Shown: in pieces, positions 7,553 through 17,258 of the stretch
How positions within the stretch are numbered: position 1 is the stretch's first letter
Layout of the letters: every line of letters begins with the position of its first letter
Source of the DNA: Ascidiaceihabitans sp034111945
GTDB taxonomy: Bacteria > Pseudomonadota > Alphaproteobacteria > Rhodobacterales > Rhodobacteraceae
Assembly (NCBI GenBank): GCA_047626725.1
Contig: JBLHSG010000023.1
Span: 1-64,000 of the forward strand
Reading direction: 5' to 3'
Length of the DNA stretch: 64,000 bases
The notes under the pieces: generated by a model
Database searches by the model: none
Told to the model about the DNA's origin: nothing
The model's input: the letters and a program-made list of their open reading frames with translations, nothing else
Translations under genes and position numbers: made by a program

Positions 7553-10500
7553 ATGACCGACCAAGAGATCAAATACGACGCAAACTGGGTCGCAGCCGAA
7601 GAAGCCAAGCGCGCCTATATGGCCGAAAATGGCCTGTATTCCGAAGACGAAGAACATTCGTCCTGCGGTGTTGGTCTGGTTGTTTCTGTGAATGGCACGC
7701 CGTCGCGATCTGTCGTTGATAACGGTATCGCTGCGCTAAAAGCGATCTGGCACCGTGGTGCGGTTGATGCGGATGGCAAGACGGGCGATGGCGCGGGCAT
7801 TCATCTGCAAATTCCGGTCAAATTCTTTTACGACCAGATTGAACGCACAGGTCACAAGCCCGACATGGACAAGCTGATTGCCGTTGGTCAGGTGTTTTTG
7901 CCGCGGACCGATTTTGGGGCTCAGGAAAAATGCCGTACCATCGTCGAGACCGAAGTGCTGCGCATGGGCTACTATATTTATGGCTGGCGGCACGTTCCGG
8001 TTAAGGTCGAATGCTTGGGCGAAAAAGCCAATGCGACCCGTCCTGAAATCGAACAAATCCTGATCTCGAACTCAAAAGGTGTGGACGAAGAAACATTCGA
8101 GCGAGAGCTGTATGTCATCCGCCGCCGCATTGAAAAAGCAGCGACTGCCGCTGGTATTCCGCAACTGTATTTGGCGTCCTTGTCGTGCCGTTCGATCATC
8201 TACAAAGGCATGATGCTGGCCGAACAAGTTGCCGAATTCTACCCCGACCTGATGGACGAGCGGTTCAAGTCCGCATTTGCGATTTATCACCAGCGTTATT
8301 CTACAAACACGTTCCCGCAATGGTGGCTTGCCCAGCCGTTCCGCATGTTGGCGCACAACGGCGAAATCAATACACTAAAGGGCAACTTGAACTGGATGAA
8401 GTCGCACGAGATCCGCATGGCATCGGGTGCATTTGGCGATATGGCCGAAGACATCAAACCGATTGTGGCCTCTGGTTCTTCGGATTCTGCCGCCCTCGAT
8501 GCTGTGTTCGAAATGCTGGTGCGCGCGGGTCGTAATGCGCCAATGGCAAAGACGATGTTGGTGCCTGAATCTTGGTCCAAACAGGCCGTCGAATTGCCCC
8601 AAGCGTGGCGCGACATGTACTCGTACTGCAACTCTGTGATGGAACCGTGGGATGGCCCCGCCGCCCTTGCGATGACCGATGGCCGCTGGGTGTGCGCCGG
8701 TCTGGACCGCAGCGGTTTGCGCCCGATGCGCTATATTGTGACCAACGATGGATTGGTGATTGCGGGTTCTGAAACCGGCATGGTGCCAATGGACGAATCC
8801 CGTGTGTTGGAAAAAGGCGCGCTGGGACCGGGCCAAATGCTGGCTGTCGATATGGTTGATGGAAAATTGTACCATGACAAAGGGATCAAGGATCAGCTGG
8901 CCTCGCAACAGCCATTTGGCGATTGGGTCGGCAAGATCAAGGATCTCGAAGAACCGCTGAGCCACGTAACCGAAGCCCCATTGTTTACCGGTGATGCACT
9001 GCGTCGTCGCCAAATTGCTGCGGGTTACACGATCGAAGAACTGGAACAAATTTTGGCCCCGATGGCTGAAGATGGCAAAGAAACATTGGCCTCCATGGGT
9101 GATGATACGCCGTCTGCCGTGTTGTCCAAAATGTACCGCCCGCTGTCGCATTTCTTCCGTCAGAATTTTTCTCAGGTCACAAACCCACCGATCGATTCCT
9201 TGCGCGAATTTCGAGTGATGAGCCTGAAGACGCGGTTCGGAAACCTGAAAAACGTATTGGACGAAGACAGCAGTCAAACCGAGATTCTGACGCTCGACAG
9301 TCCGTTTGTTGGCAATGCGCAATGGGATCAGCTGACCAAAGAATTCAACGCCCACCTTGCAACAGTTGATTGTTCATTCGAGGCAGGCGAAGGCAATCTA
9401 AGCGCCGCCCTTGCCCGTGTCCGAGCAGAGGTCGAAGACGCCGTGCGATCAGGCGCTGGCCACATCGTTTTGACCGACCAGTTCAGCGGTGAAGGCCGCG
9501 TTGCCGTACCGATGATCCTTGCCACATCCGCTGTGCACAGTCATCTGACGCGCAAAGGTTTGCGTACGTTCTGTTCGCTAAATGTGCGGTCTGCCGAATG
9601 CGTCGATCCGCATTATTTCGCCGTGCTGATTGGCTGTGGCGCAACTGTCGTGAACGCCTATCTGGCCGAGGATTCACTGGCGGATCGCATCGAACGTGGC
9701 CTGATGGATTGCACCCTGACCGAAGCTGTCGCACGCTACCGCAATGCCATCGATCAAGGCTTACTTAAGATCATGGCAAAGATGGGAATTTCTGTCGTGT
9801 CGTCCTATCGCGGTGGCCTGAATTTCGAAGCCGTCGGCCTGTCACGTGCCATGTGCGCCGAATATTTCCCGGGCATGATGTCGCGTATTTCTGGAATTGG
9901 CGTGTCTGGTATTCAGCGTAAAGCCGAAGAGGTCCACGCCAAAGGTTGGGCTGATACACATGCCCGTGTTCTGCCGATTGGCGGTTTTTACAAAGCGCGT
10001 AAAACCGGTGAAACCCACGCGTGGGAAGCGACATCAATGCACTTGTTGCAGATGGCCTGTAACCGCGCGTCTTATGCGATGTGGAAGCAATATTCTGCGA
10101 AAATGCAAAGCAATCCGCCAATCCATTTGCGCGATTTGCTCGACATTAAACCAATGGGTACGGCTGTCCCGATTGAAGAGGTCGAAAGCATTACGTCGAT
10201 CCGCAAACGGTTCGTCACACCGGGCATGTCCTTGGGCGCGCTGAGCCCTGAGGCGCATAAAACGCTGAACGTCGCGATGAACCGGATTGGCGCAAAGTCG
10301 GATTCAGGCGAGGGCGGTGAAGACCCCGCGCACTTCCATCCTGAGCCAAATGGTGACAATCCGTCTGCCAAAATCAAGCAGGTCGCGTCGGGCCGTTTTG
10401 GTGTCACAGCCGAATATTTGAACCAATGCGAAGAGCTTGAGATCAAGGTCGCGCAGGGTGCAAAACCGGGTGAAGGCGGGCAATTGCCGGGGATGAAAGT

Positions 10501-12100
10501 CACTGACCTGATTGCGCGTTTGCGCCATTCAACCAAAGGCGTCACGCTGATTTCTCCGCCGCCGCACCACGACATTTACAGCATCGAAGACCTCGCGCAG
10601 CTGATCTATGATCTGAAACAAATCAACCCGCGCTGTAAGGTGACTGTGAAATTGGTCGCGTCCTCTGGCGTTGGTACAATTGCGGCGGGTGTGGCCAAGG
10701 CCAAGGCTGACGTGATCCTGATCTCAGGGCACAATGGCGGCACCGGTGCATCGCCTGCAACGTCGATCAAATACGCGGGTTTGCCGTGGGAAATGGGCCT
10801 GACCGAAGCGCATCAAGTGTTGTCGATGAACAACTTGCGCGAGCGGGTCACATTGCGCACTGATGGTGGTTTGCGCACGGGGCGTGACATCGTCATGGCT
10901 GCAATGCTGGGCGCCGAAGAATACGGGATCGGGACCGCTGCGTTGATCGCGATGGGCTGTATTATGGTGCGTCAATGCCAGTCAAACACCTGCCCGGTTG
11001 GCGTGTGTACCCAAGACGAAGCATTGCGCGACAAGTTCACAGGCAACGCGGATAAAGTCGTCAATCTGATCGGGTTTTATGCCCAAGAGGTGCGCGAATT
11101 GCTGGCCTCGATCGGGGCGCGGTCAATGGACGACATCATCGGGCGTGCGGATTTGCTGGCGCAGGTTTCGCGTGGATCGGCGCACTTGGATGATTTGGAT
11201 TTGAACCCGCTTTTGATCACTGTCGATGGCGCTGCGCAGATCAAATATGATCGTAACAAACCACGTAACCCTGTGCCTGATACGCTAGATTCCGAAATTG
11301 TGCGTGACGCTGCGCGTTTCTTGGAAGACGGTGAAAAAATGCAGCTGTCCTACGCCGTGCAGAACACGCATCGTTCTGTAGGGACGCGCACGTCCAGCCA
11401 TATCGTAAAAAGTTTCGGGATGCGCAATTCGTTGCAACCGGACCATCTGACGGTGAAATTGCAAGGCTCCGCTGGTCAATCGCTGGGGGCTTTTGCAGCA
11501 CCTGGTCTAAAGTTGGAAGTGTCCGGTGACGCCAATGACTACGTGGGCAAAGGCCTGTCTGGCGGCACAATTGTTGTGCGCCCACCAATGGCCACACCCA
11601 TCGTGGCATCCGAAAACACCATCATCGGCAACACAGTTTTGTATGGCGCAACAGACGGTTACCTGTTTACAGCAGGCCGCGCAGGCGAACGTTTCGCAGT
11701 ACGCAATTCGGGCGCAAAGGCCGTGATCGAAGGCTGCGGATCAAACGGTTGTGAATACATGACAGGCGGCACCACGGTGATCTTAGGCCCGATCGGCGCG
11801 AATTTTGGCGCGGGTATGACCGGCGGTATGGCGTATTTGTATGATCCGATGGGCGATGCCGGCGAGATGATGAATATGGAAACGCTCGTGACGTGCCCCG
11901 TCAGCGTTGAACACTGGATGTCCCAGCTTAAGCATTTGCTGGAACGTCATCTTGAGGAAACAGGCAGTCGCAAGGCCGCCGATATTCTTCAGCATTGGGA
12001 CATCGAACAGGCGAATTTCCTACAGGTTTGCCCGAAAGAGATGCTGGTGCATTTGCCAGCGCCATTGTCGCTAGAACAAGCGGCGATCCCTGCGGAATAG
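7553..12100 (+). CDS. gltB: Glutamate synthase (NADPH) large subunit
   Basis: The alpha subunit of GOGAT converts glutamine and 2-oxoglutarate into two glutamates. At 1515 residues it has the standard order: a short propeptide ending at HSS before the nucleophile Cys38 (CGVGLVVS), the class II amidotransferase domain, a central domain, the FMN-binding synthase barrel (SGHNGGTGASP near residue 1060) with the CPVGVCTQ cluster region near 1145, and the GXGXG beta-helix domain at the C-terminus. A GGAG ribosome site precedes the ATG. With gltD it completes the ammonium-assimilating GS-GOGAT route. Confidence 0.97.
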   Translation: MTDQEIKYDANWVAAEEAKRAYMAENGLYSEDEEHSSCGVGLVVSVNGTPSRSVVDNGIAALKAIWHRGAVDADGKTGDGAGIHLQIPVKFFYDQIERTGHKPDMDKLIAVGQVFLPRTDFGAQEKCRTIVETEVLRMGYYIYGWRHVPVKVECLGEKANATRPEIEQILISNSKGVDEETFERELYVIRRRIEKAATAAGIPQLYLASLSCRSIIYKGMMLAEQVAEFYPDLMDERFKSAFAIYHQRYSTNTFPQWWLAQPFRMLAHNGEINTLKGNLNWMKSHEIRMASGAFGDMAEDIKPIVASGSSDSAALDAVFEMLVRAGRNAPMAKTMLVPESWSKQAVELPQAWRDMYSYCNSVMEPWDGPAALAMTDGRWVCAGLDRSGLRPMRYIVTNDGLVIAGSETGMVPMDESRVLEKGALGPGQMLAVDMVDGKLYHDKGIKDQLASQQPFGDWVGKIKDLEEPLSHVTEAPLFTGDALRRRQIAAGYTIEELEQILAPMAEDGKETLASMGDDTPSAVLSKMYRPLSHFFRQNFSQVTNPPIDSLREFRVMSLKTRFGNLKNVLDEDSSQTEILTLDSPFVGNAQWDQLTKEFNAHLATVDCSFEAGEGNLSAALARVRAEVEDAVRSGAGHIVLTDQFSGEGRVAVPMILATSAVHSHLTRKGLRTFCSLNVRSAECVDPHYFAVLIGCGATVVNAYLAEDSLADRIERGLMDCTLTEAVARYRNAIDQGLLKIMAKMGISVVSSYRGGLNFEAVGLSRAMCAEYFPGMMSRISGIGVSGIQRKAEEVHAKGWADTHARVLPIGGFYKARKTGETHAWEATSMHLLQMACNRASYAMWKQYSAKMQSNPPIHLRDLLDIKPMGTAVPIEEVESITSIRKRFVTPGMSLGALSPEAHKTLNVAMNRIGAKSDSGEGGEDPAHFHPEPNGDNPSAKIKQVASGRFGVTAEYLNQCEELEIKVAQGAKPGEGGQLPGMKVTDLIARLRHSTKGVTLISPPPHHDIYSIEDLAQLIYDLKQINPRCKVTVKLVASSGVGTIAAGVAKAKADVILISGHNGGTGASPATSIKYAGLPWEMGLTEAHQVLSMNNLRERVTLRTDGGLRTGRDIVMAAMLGAEEYGIGTAALIAMGCIMVRQCQSNTCPVGVCTQDEALRDKFTGNADKVVNLIGFYAQEVRELLASIGARSMDDIIGRADLLAQVSRGSAHLDDLDLNPLLITVDGAAQIKYDRNKPRNPVPDTLDSEIVRDAARFLEDGEKMQLSYAVQNTHRSVGTRTSSHIVKSFGMRNSLQPDHLTVKLQGSAGQSLGAFAAPGLKLEVSGDANDYVGKGLSGGTIVVRPPMATPIVASENTIIGNTVLYGATDGYLFTAGRAGERFAVRNSGAKAVIEGCGSNGCEYMTGGTTVILGPIGANFGAGMTGGMAYLYDPMGDAGEMMNMETLVTCPVSVEHWMSQLKHLLERHLEETGSRKAADILQHWDIEQANFLQVCPKEMLVHLPAPLSLEQAAIPAE

Positions 12101-12101
12101 G

Positions 12102-12128
12102 AAAGGGCAGAGCAACCTGCCTTTTCTT
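12102..12128 (+). terminator. Probable rho-independent terminator after gltB
   Basis: AAAGGGCAG and CTGCCTTTT pair around a six-base loop (AGCAAC), with one bulged G, and end in a T run. It starts two bases after the gltB stop. The stem is short, so strength is uncertain. Confidence 0.5.
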
Positions 12129-12176
12129 GGGCGTCCAAGGCTTTCCTGATTTAGCCTTGGGCGCTATAGCTGCTAA

Positions 12177-12899
12177 ATGGCAAAAGCAGTTAGCACCAAA
12201 AAACCAACAAAAACCAAACCGAAACGCAGCCTGATCCGGCGTGTGCTGTGGCAGGGTTTCCGTGCGCTGTGCGCCGTTTTTGTCTTTGTTGTTTTTCTGA
12301 TTGTTCTGGGTGCCGTCGTGAACCCTCCCAGTACGATTTACATGTCTCAAGAATCGCGTCGTTTGGGTGGTGTTGACCACGAATGGGTATCGATTGACGA
12401 AATCGCCCCCGTGATGGCGCGCAGTGTTGTTGCCGCCGAAGACGCGAATTTTTGCAGCCACTGGGGTTTCGATTTGGCCGCAATAAAGCTGGCGATTGCG
12501 CAGGGCGGTAATCGTGGCGCATCGACCCTTAGCCAACAAACGGTCAAGAACGTATTTCTGTGGCACGGACGAAATTACACCCGCAAAGCGATGGAGGCGT
12601 TGATTACCCCGTTGCTTGAGGCGCTTTGGTCCAAGCGGCGCATCATCGAAGTCTATTTGAATGTCGCCGAGTTTGACGAAGGCGTGTTTGGGGTTGAGGC
12701 CGCAGCCCGTCACTATTTTGGTGTCGGACCAGAAAACCTAAGCGCGGTTCAGGCCGCACGTTTGGCCGCAGTTTTGCCAAACCCAAAGGGGCGATCAGCG
12801 AGTAAACCAACATCGTCATTGCGCAAACGGTCCCGCCAAATCCTTGATGGGGCGGCTACAATTCGCGTGGATGGGCGTGCTGCGTGTTTCGAGAGTTGA
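12177..12899 (+). CDS. mtgA: Monofunctional peptidoglycan transglycosylase
   Basis: A GT51 enzyme that polymerises lipid II into glycan strands. One membrane anchor spans about residues 28-50. The catalytic Glu88 lies in AAEDANF, and the GASTLSQQ motif (114-121) and the KRRIIEVYLN and GVEAAARHYFG segments complete the GT51 signature. No transpeptidase domain follows, so it is the monofunctional MtgA type. The 240 residues are normal. No clear ribosome site is visible before the ATG. Confidence 0.95.
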   Translation: MAKAVSTKKPTKTKPKRSLIRRVLWQGFRALCAVFVFVVFLIVLGAVVNPPSTIYMSQESRRLGGVDHEWVSIDEIAPVMARSVVAAEDANFCSHWGFDLAAIKLAIAQGGNRGASTLSQQTVKNVFLWHGRNYTRKAMEALITPLLEALWSKRRIIEVYLNVAEFDEGVFGVEAAARHYFGVGPENLSAVQAARLAAVLPNPKGRSASKPTSSLRKRSRQILDGAATIRVDGRAACFES

Positions 12900-12957
12900 A
12901 AATCCTCGCACTTGCAGGCATTGAAGAAAGACACTTTGAAATGACCATGGATATCTG

Positions 12958-13623
12958 ATGGCCCGCCTGTTCCACGTCCCACTCTCACCGTTTTGCCGCA
13001 AGGTCCGTCTGTCGTTGGCGGAAAAGAAGATCGAGGTCGAGCTGGTCGAAGAACGTTATTGGGAAGCGGACCCTGATTTCCTGCGCCGCAATCCCGCAGC
13101 AAAAGTACCAGTGCTGCGTCTGGACGGGATCATGATGTCCGAAAGCGCGCCGATTTGTGAATACATCGAAGAGACGCGACCGGACCCGTCGCTGCTGCCG
13201 TCCGATCCCGAAGGGCGTTTGGAAGTACGTCGTTTGGTGGGTTGGTTCGATGACAAGTTCCATAACGAAGTGACCTCAAAATTATTGTACGAACGGGTCA
13301 ATAAAAAGGTCATGGGGCAGGGGTATCCTGACAGTAAAAACGTCAAAGCGGGCGCAAAGGCGATCAAATATCACCTCGATTATATGACATGGTTGCTGGA
13401 TCATCGACGCTGGTTGGCGGGTGATAAAATGACTTTGGCTGATTTTGCTGCCGCCGCGCATTTGTCGTCGCTGGACTATATCTCGGATGTAGATTGGAAC
13501 CGGTCTGCGGTTGTCAAAGACTGGTACGCAAAGATCAAATCGCGTCCTGCATTTCGGTCTATTTTGGCAGATCAGGTTTCGGGTTTTCCACCGCCGCGAC
13601 ACTACAATGACCTTGATTTTTAA
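12958..13623 (+). CDS. Glutathione S-transferase family protein
   Basis: A 221-residue GST-fold protein. The N-terminal thioredoxin-like domain begins LFHVPLSPFCRKVRL, with SPFC near residue 10 as the likely catalytic Ser/Cys region. It continues with KVPVLRLDG (cis-proline) and SESAPICEYIEE (glutathione gamma-glutamyl contact). The helical C-terminal domain contains ALADFAAA-like LTLADFAAAAH. The substrate is unknown. It is only 12 bases upstream of queG, so the two are probably co-transcribed. Confidence 0.85.
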   Translation: MARLFHVPLSPFCRKVRLSLAEKKIEVELVEERYWEADPDFLRRNPAAKVPVLRLDGIMMSESAPICEYIEETRPDPSLLPSDPEGRLEVRRLVGWFDDKFHNEVTSKLLYERVNKKVMGQGYPDSKNVKAGAKAIKYHLDYMTWLLDHRRWLAGDKMTLADFAAAAHLSSLDYISDVDWNRSAVVKDWYAKIKSRPAFRSILADQVSGFPPPRHYNDLDF

Positions 13624-13635
13624 TCCTCTAAATCC

Positions 13636-14679
13636 ATGAATAGCTTGAAAGAGCAACTTGTTGCACGCGCCCTCGAAGAAGGGTTTGTGATGGCGCGCGT
13701 CTGTCGCCCTGACGCTGTTCCCGAAATGCCAGACCGTTTGGCCGCGTTTGTTGATGCGGGTTACCATGGGCAGATGGGCTGGATGGCGGACCGAATGGCG
13801 TGGCGCGGCGATCCTGCTGCTTTGTGGCCAGAGGCAAAATCCGTTCTGATGTTAGCAGAAAGTTATGCGCCTTTGCATGATCCGCGCAATATTCTGAACC
13901 TGCCTGAAAAGGGTGCGATTTCGGTCTATGCCCAGAACAAAGATTACCATGATTTGGTCAAGAAGCGCCTGAAGCGATTGGCCCGTTGGTGGATAGATTT
14001 AGCTGGTGGTGAGTTAAAGGTTTTTGTCGATACAGCCCCGGTTCCAGAAAAGGCGTTGGGCGCTGCGGCCGGTTTGGGCTGGCAGGGAAAACACACAAAC
14101 CTTGTATCGCGCGAATGGGGGAATTGGGCCTTTTTAGGGTCGATTTTTATCACGATTGAACTGGAACCCGATGCACCTGAAATTGACCATTGTGGATCGT
14201 GCAGTGCCTGCTTGGATGTGTGTCCGACGAACGCTTTTGTTGCCCCGTACCGCATGGATGCGCGCCGCTGTATTTCGTACCTGACGATCGAACACAAAGG
14301 ACCTGTCGCACTAGATTTGCGTGGCCTGCTGGGCAACCACATTTACGGCTGCGATGATTGCTTGGCGGCGTGCCCGTGGAACAAATTCGCCGTCGCAGCA
14401 TCAGATATTCGCTACAGTGCGCGTGATGATTTGATGACCCCTGATCTAGGTGAATTGGCCGTTTTGGACGACCCCGCGTTTCGGACCAAATTTTCAGGTT
14501 CACCGATCAAACGCATTGGGCGGGATCGGTTTGTGCGAAACGTGTTGTACGCGATTGGAAATTCAGGATCTGAACGCTTGCGTTTGGTGGCGCAGGGGTT
14601 GATTTCAGATGCAGATGATGGCGTTGCTGACGCTGCGCGCTGGGCTGTGACGCAACTGGACAAGACGTGTCGCGCATAG
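13636..14679 (+). CDS. queG: Epoxyqueuosine reductase
   Basis: Performs the last step of queuosine synthesis, reducing epoxyqueuosine in tRNA with a cobalamin cofactor and two 4Fe-4S clusters. Asp132 in VDTAPVPEKALG is the conserved catalytic residue. Cys186, 189, 192 and 196 (CGSCSACLDVCP) and Cys212, 239, 242 and 246 (CDDCLAACPWNK) are the two cluster sets. A HEAT-like C-terminus follows (GVADAARWAV). At 347 residues the length is standard. No other queuosine gene is in the window. Confidence 0.95.
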   Translation: MNSLKEQLVARALEEGFVMARVCRPDAVPEMPDRLAAFVDAGYHGQMGWMADRMAWRGDPAALWPEAKSVLMLAESYAPLHDPRNILNLPEKGAISVYAQNKDYHDLVKKRLKRLARWWIDLAGGELKVFVDTAPVPEKALGAAAGLGWQGKHTNLVSREWGNWAFLGSIFITIELEPDAPEIDHCGSCSACLDVCPTNAFVAPYRMDARRCISYLTIEHKGPVALDLRGLLGNHIYGCDDCLAACPWNKFAVAASDIRYSARDDLMTPDLGELAVLDDPAFRTKFSGSPIKRIGRDRFVRNVLYAIGNSGSERLRLVAQGLISDADDGVADAARWAVTQLDKTCRA

Positions 14680-14715
14680 CCTTTATCCAAGTGGAAACGA
14701 AGTAGGAGTGACCTG

Positions 14716-16722
14716 ATGGCGTTGTTGTTGGGCGTGGACACAGGCGGGACATATACGGACGCGGTGCTGATCCGCGACGAGGTCGAAGTGATCGCGTCAG
14801 CCAAAGCGTTAACGACGCGTCAGGACTTGGCCATCGGTGTTGGCGGCGCTGTGCGGGCGGTCTTGGAACAGTCCGGATTGGCGGCGTCTGACGTGTCGAT
14901 GGCGTCCTTGTCCACGACTTTGGCGACGAATGCGCTGGTCGAAGGTCAAGGCGGGCGCGTGGCCTTGATCTACATCGGGTTCAAGGAAAAGGATTTGGAC
15001 GGGCACGGGCTTGCCGAGGCGCTCAAGGGTGATCCTTGTATCGTGCTAACCGGTGGTCACAATCACGCAGGTGGCGAGGCATTGCCTTTGGATGAACCTG
15101 CGCTGATCGCGTTTCTGGAACGTCATAAAAACGATGTCAGCGGTTTTGCCGTGGCCAGTCAGTTTGCCACTCGCAATCCAGCGCACGAACAACGCGCGAT
15201 GCATTTGGTTGCTGAACTAACAGGGCGGCCCGTGTCGGCCTCGCATCAGCTGTCTGCGAAACTGAACGGCCCCAAACGCGCGTTAACCGCCGTGCTGAAC
15301 GCGCGTCTGATCGGCATGATTGACGGTTTGATTGGGCGGGCAGAGCAGGTGTTGACCGAGATCGGCGTGACTGCCCCGATGATGGTTGTGCGCGGGGACG
15401 GTGCGTTGATTTCTGCAGCGCAAGCACGCGAACGCCCGATTGAAACGATCCTAAGTGGCCCTGCAGCGTCGATTGTGGGCGCGCGTTGGATGACCGGTGC
15501 GACGCATGCGTTGGTGTCTGATATTGGCGGCACAACCACTGATGTGGCGCTGTTGCGTGATGGGCGTCCGGCGATTGATCCGGGTGGTGCGCGTGTTGGT
15601 CCGTACCGCACAATGGTCGAGGCGGTCGCGATGCGCACCCATGGTCTGGGCGGCGACAGTGAGGTGCATTTTATCGCGTCGGGCCTGAAGGGTGGCGTCA
15701 CGTTGGGCCCGCGCCGTGTTTTGCCGATATCGTTGATTGCGATGGATGCGCCCGATCTGGTGCACCGCGCGCTTGACAGTCAGTTGCGCAGTTCGAACCC
15801 CGGTGAATACGACGGTCGGTTTGTGCGCATGGTACAGGGTCAAAGCGTCGAAGGGCTTGGGCCTCGCGACGAGGCGTTGCTAGATCGGATCGACAACGGT
15901 GTGCAGCCGCTTGGCGATGTGCTTCGGTCGCGGATGGATCAAGGCGCGCTAAAGCGTTTGGTCGAACGCGGGCTGGTGCAAATCGCAGGTGCGACCCCGT
16001 CGGATGCGAGCCACGTTCTTGGTCGTGTTAAAGCGTGGGATACCGACGCTGCTGAAAAAGCGATGTTGCTGTTTGGGCGGCGGCGCACGGGTGCCGGAAA
16101 TGTCCTAAGCCGTGATGCGCATGAGATTGCGCAGATGGTTGTCGATCGGTTGACCCATCAAACGGGGCTGGCCCTGCTAGAGACTGCTTTTGCCGAAGAA
16201 GATCTGGATTTTGAGGTAGGTGAGGACGTTTTGGCCCGCCATATCCTGATGCAAACCGGACTGCGCGATCACAAAGGATTGGTGCGGATTAACACAGGTT
16301 TGAACGTGCCTGTCGTGGGCCTGGGTGCCTCTGCCGCCAGCTATTATCCGGCTGTTGGTGCGTTGATGGGCACTCAGATGATCCTGCCCGAACATGCGGG
16401 TGTGGCCAATGCGATTGGTGCAGTTGTAGGGCGCGTGACGATGCGGCGGTCGGGCACGATCACGTCGCCAAGCGAAGGGCAATTCCGTGTGCATCTGGAC
16501 ACCGGACCGCAAGATTTTGGCGACGCTGAAACCGCGCTGAATACGTTGGAAGACATCCTGCGTGCGGCTGCAATGGCTGATGCAAAAGCAGCGGGTGCAG
16601 ACGACATTCAAATACGTGTTGAACGCGACATTCGCAAAGCAGAGGCCGAGACCCGCGAAGTGTTTGTCGAAGCAACTCTAACCGTCGAGGCAGCAGGCAG
16701 ACCACGCGTGGCCCAAGGGTAG
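14716..16722 (+). CDS. Hydantoinase/oxoprolinase family protein (HyuA-like)
   Basis: An ATP-dependent hydrolase of the hydantoinase A/oxoprolinase family, in which the ATP-grasping fold resembles actin-type kinases. The N-terminus GVDTGGTYTDAVLI (6-19) is the phosphate-1 loop, and SDIGGTTTDVALL near residue 265 is the second phosphate loop; LSGPAASIVGA lies between them. At 668 residues it matches the A subunit. No B subunit (HyuB) gene is adjacent, so it may act alone or on an unusual substrate, which I cannot predict. AGGAG lies upstream of the ATG. Confidence 0.85.
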   Translation: MALLLGVDTGGTYTDAVLIRDEVEVIASAKALTTRQDLAIGVGGAVRAVLEQSGLAASDVSMASLSTTLATNALVEGQGGRVALIYIGFKEKDLDGHGLAEALKGDPCIVLTGGHNHAGGEALPLDEPALIAFLERHKNDVSGFAVASQFATRNPAHEQRAMHLVAELTGRPVSASHQLSAKLNGPKRALTAVLNARLIGMIDGLIGRAEQVLTEIGVTAPMMVVRGDGALISAAQARERPIETILSGPAASIVGARWMTGATHALVSDIGGTTTDVALLRDGRPAIDPGGARVGPYRTMVEAVAMRTHGLGGDSEVHFIASGLKGGVTLGPRRVLPISLIAMDAPDLVHRALDSQLRSSNPGEYDGRFVRMVQGQSVEGLGPRDEALLDRIDNGVQPLGDVLRSRMDQGALKRLVERGLVQIAGATPSDASHVLGRVKAWDTDAAEKAMLLFGRRRTGAGNVLSRDAHEIAQMVVDRLTHQTGLALLETAFAEEDLDFEVGEDVLARHILMQTGLRDHKGLVRINTGLNVPVVGLGASAASYYPAVGALMGTQMILPEHAGVANAIGAVVGRVTMRRSGTITSPSEGQFRVHLDTGPQDFGDAETALNTLEDILRAAAMADAKAAGADDIQIRVERDIRKAEAETREVFVEATLTVEAAGRPRVAQG

Positions 16723-16744
16723 GGCAGATCGTAACCTGCCCTAC
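16719..16744. terminator. Hairpin between convergent genes, possible bidirectional terminator
   Basis: GTAGGGCAG and CTGCCCTAC form a perfect nine-base stem with an eight-base loop, beginning in the stop codon of the HyuA-like gene and ending seven bases before the end of msrA. There is no long T run on either strand, so termination is a guess; a dispersed palindromic repeat is the alternative. Confidence 0.45.
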
Positions 16745-16751
16745 TTGATGA

Positions 16752-17258
16752 TTATTCTGCCGCGCGTTTTGGCAGCACCCAACCGGGGCGCACAAAGTGG
16801 CAAGTGTACCCATTGGGGATGCGTTCCAGATAATCTTGGTGCTCTGGTTCTGCTTCCCAAAAGTCGCTGACGGGGTCAATTTCGGTCACGACTTTGCCCG
16901 GCCAAATACCGGATGCTTCGACGTCTGCAATCGTATCCAAGGCAACCTGATATTGGGTTTTGTTGGCGTAATAGATCGCCGAACGATACCCCATGCCGCG
17001 ATCATTACCCTGTTGGTTGATCGTGGTCGGATCATGAATTTGAAAGAAGAATTCAAGCAGTTCACGAAAGGTAATGACCGAGGGATCAAAGTTGATCTCG
17101 ATCCCTTCAGCGTGGGTGCCGTGATTGCGATAGGTGGCGTTTGGAACGTCGCCGCCAGTGTAGCCAACGCGGGTCGACTGTACGCCGGGCATTTTGCGGA
17201 TCAGATCCTGCATGCCCCAAAAACATCCACCGGCCAGTACTGCGCGTTCAATAGTCAT
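16752..17258 (-). CDS. msrA: Peptide methionine sulfoxide reductase A
   Basis: Reduces the S-epimer of methionine sulfoxide in proteins, using thioredoxin. The catalytic Cys12 is in GGCFWG, followed by GYTGG, HAEGIEI and the family's Tyr-rich FFQIHDPTT region. At 168 residues the length is normal. Its ATG overlaps the msrB stop (ATGA) and is preceded by GGAGG, so the two reductases for the two sulfoxide epimers are translated as a pair. Confidence 0.96.
   Translation of the reverse strand: MTIERAVLAGGCFWGMQDLIRKMPGVQSTRVGYTGGDVPNATYRNHGTHAEGIEINFDPSVITFRELLEFFFQIHDPTTINQQGNDRGMGYRSAIYYANKTQYQVALDTIADVEASGIWPGKVVTEIDPVSDFWEAEPEHQDYLERIPNGYTCHFVRPGWVLPKRAAE

Noticed and set aside
8375..9355. 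A 326-residue open frame antisense to gltB
   Set aside because: It lies wholly within a perfectly conserved gltB; the antisense translation is rich in His, Arg and Gln, as reverse frames of GC-rich coding DNA are.
11928..12713. A 261-residue antisense frame across gltB and mtgA
   Set aside because: It spans two well-supported opposite genes and shows no motif.
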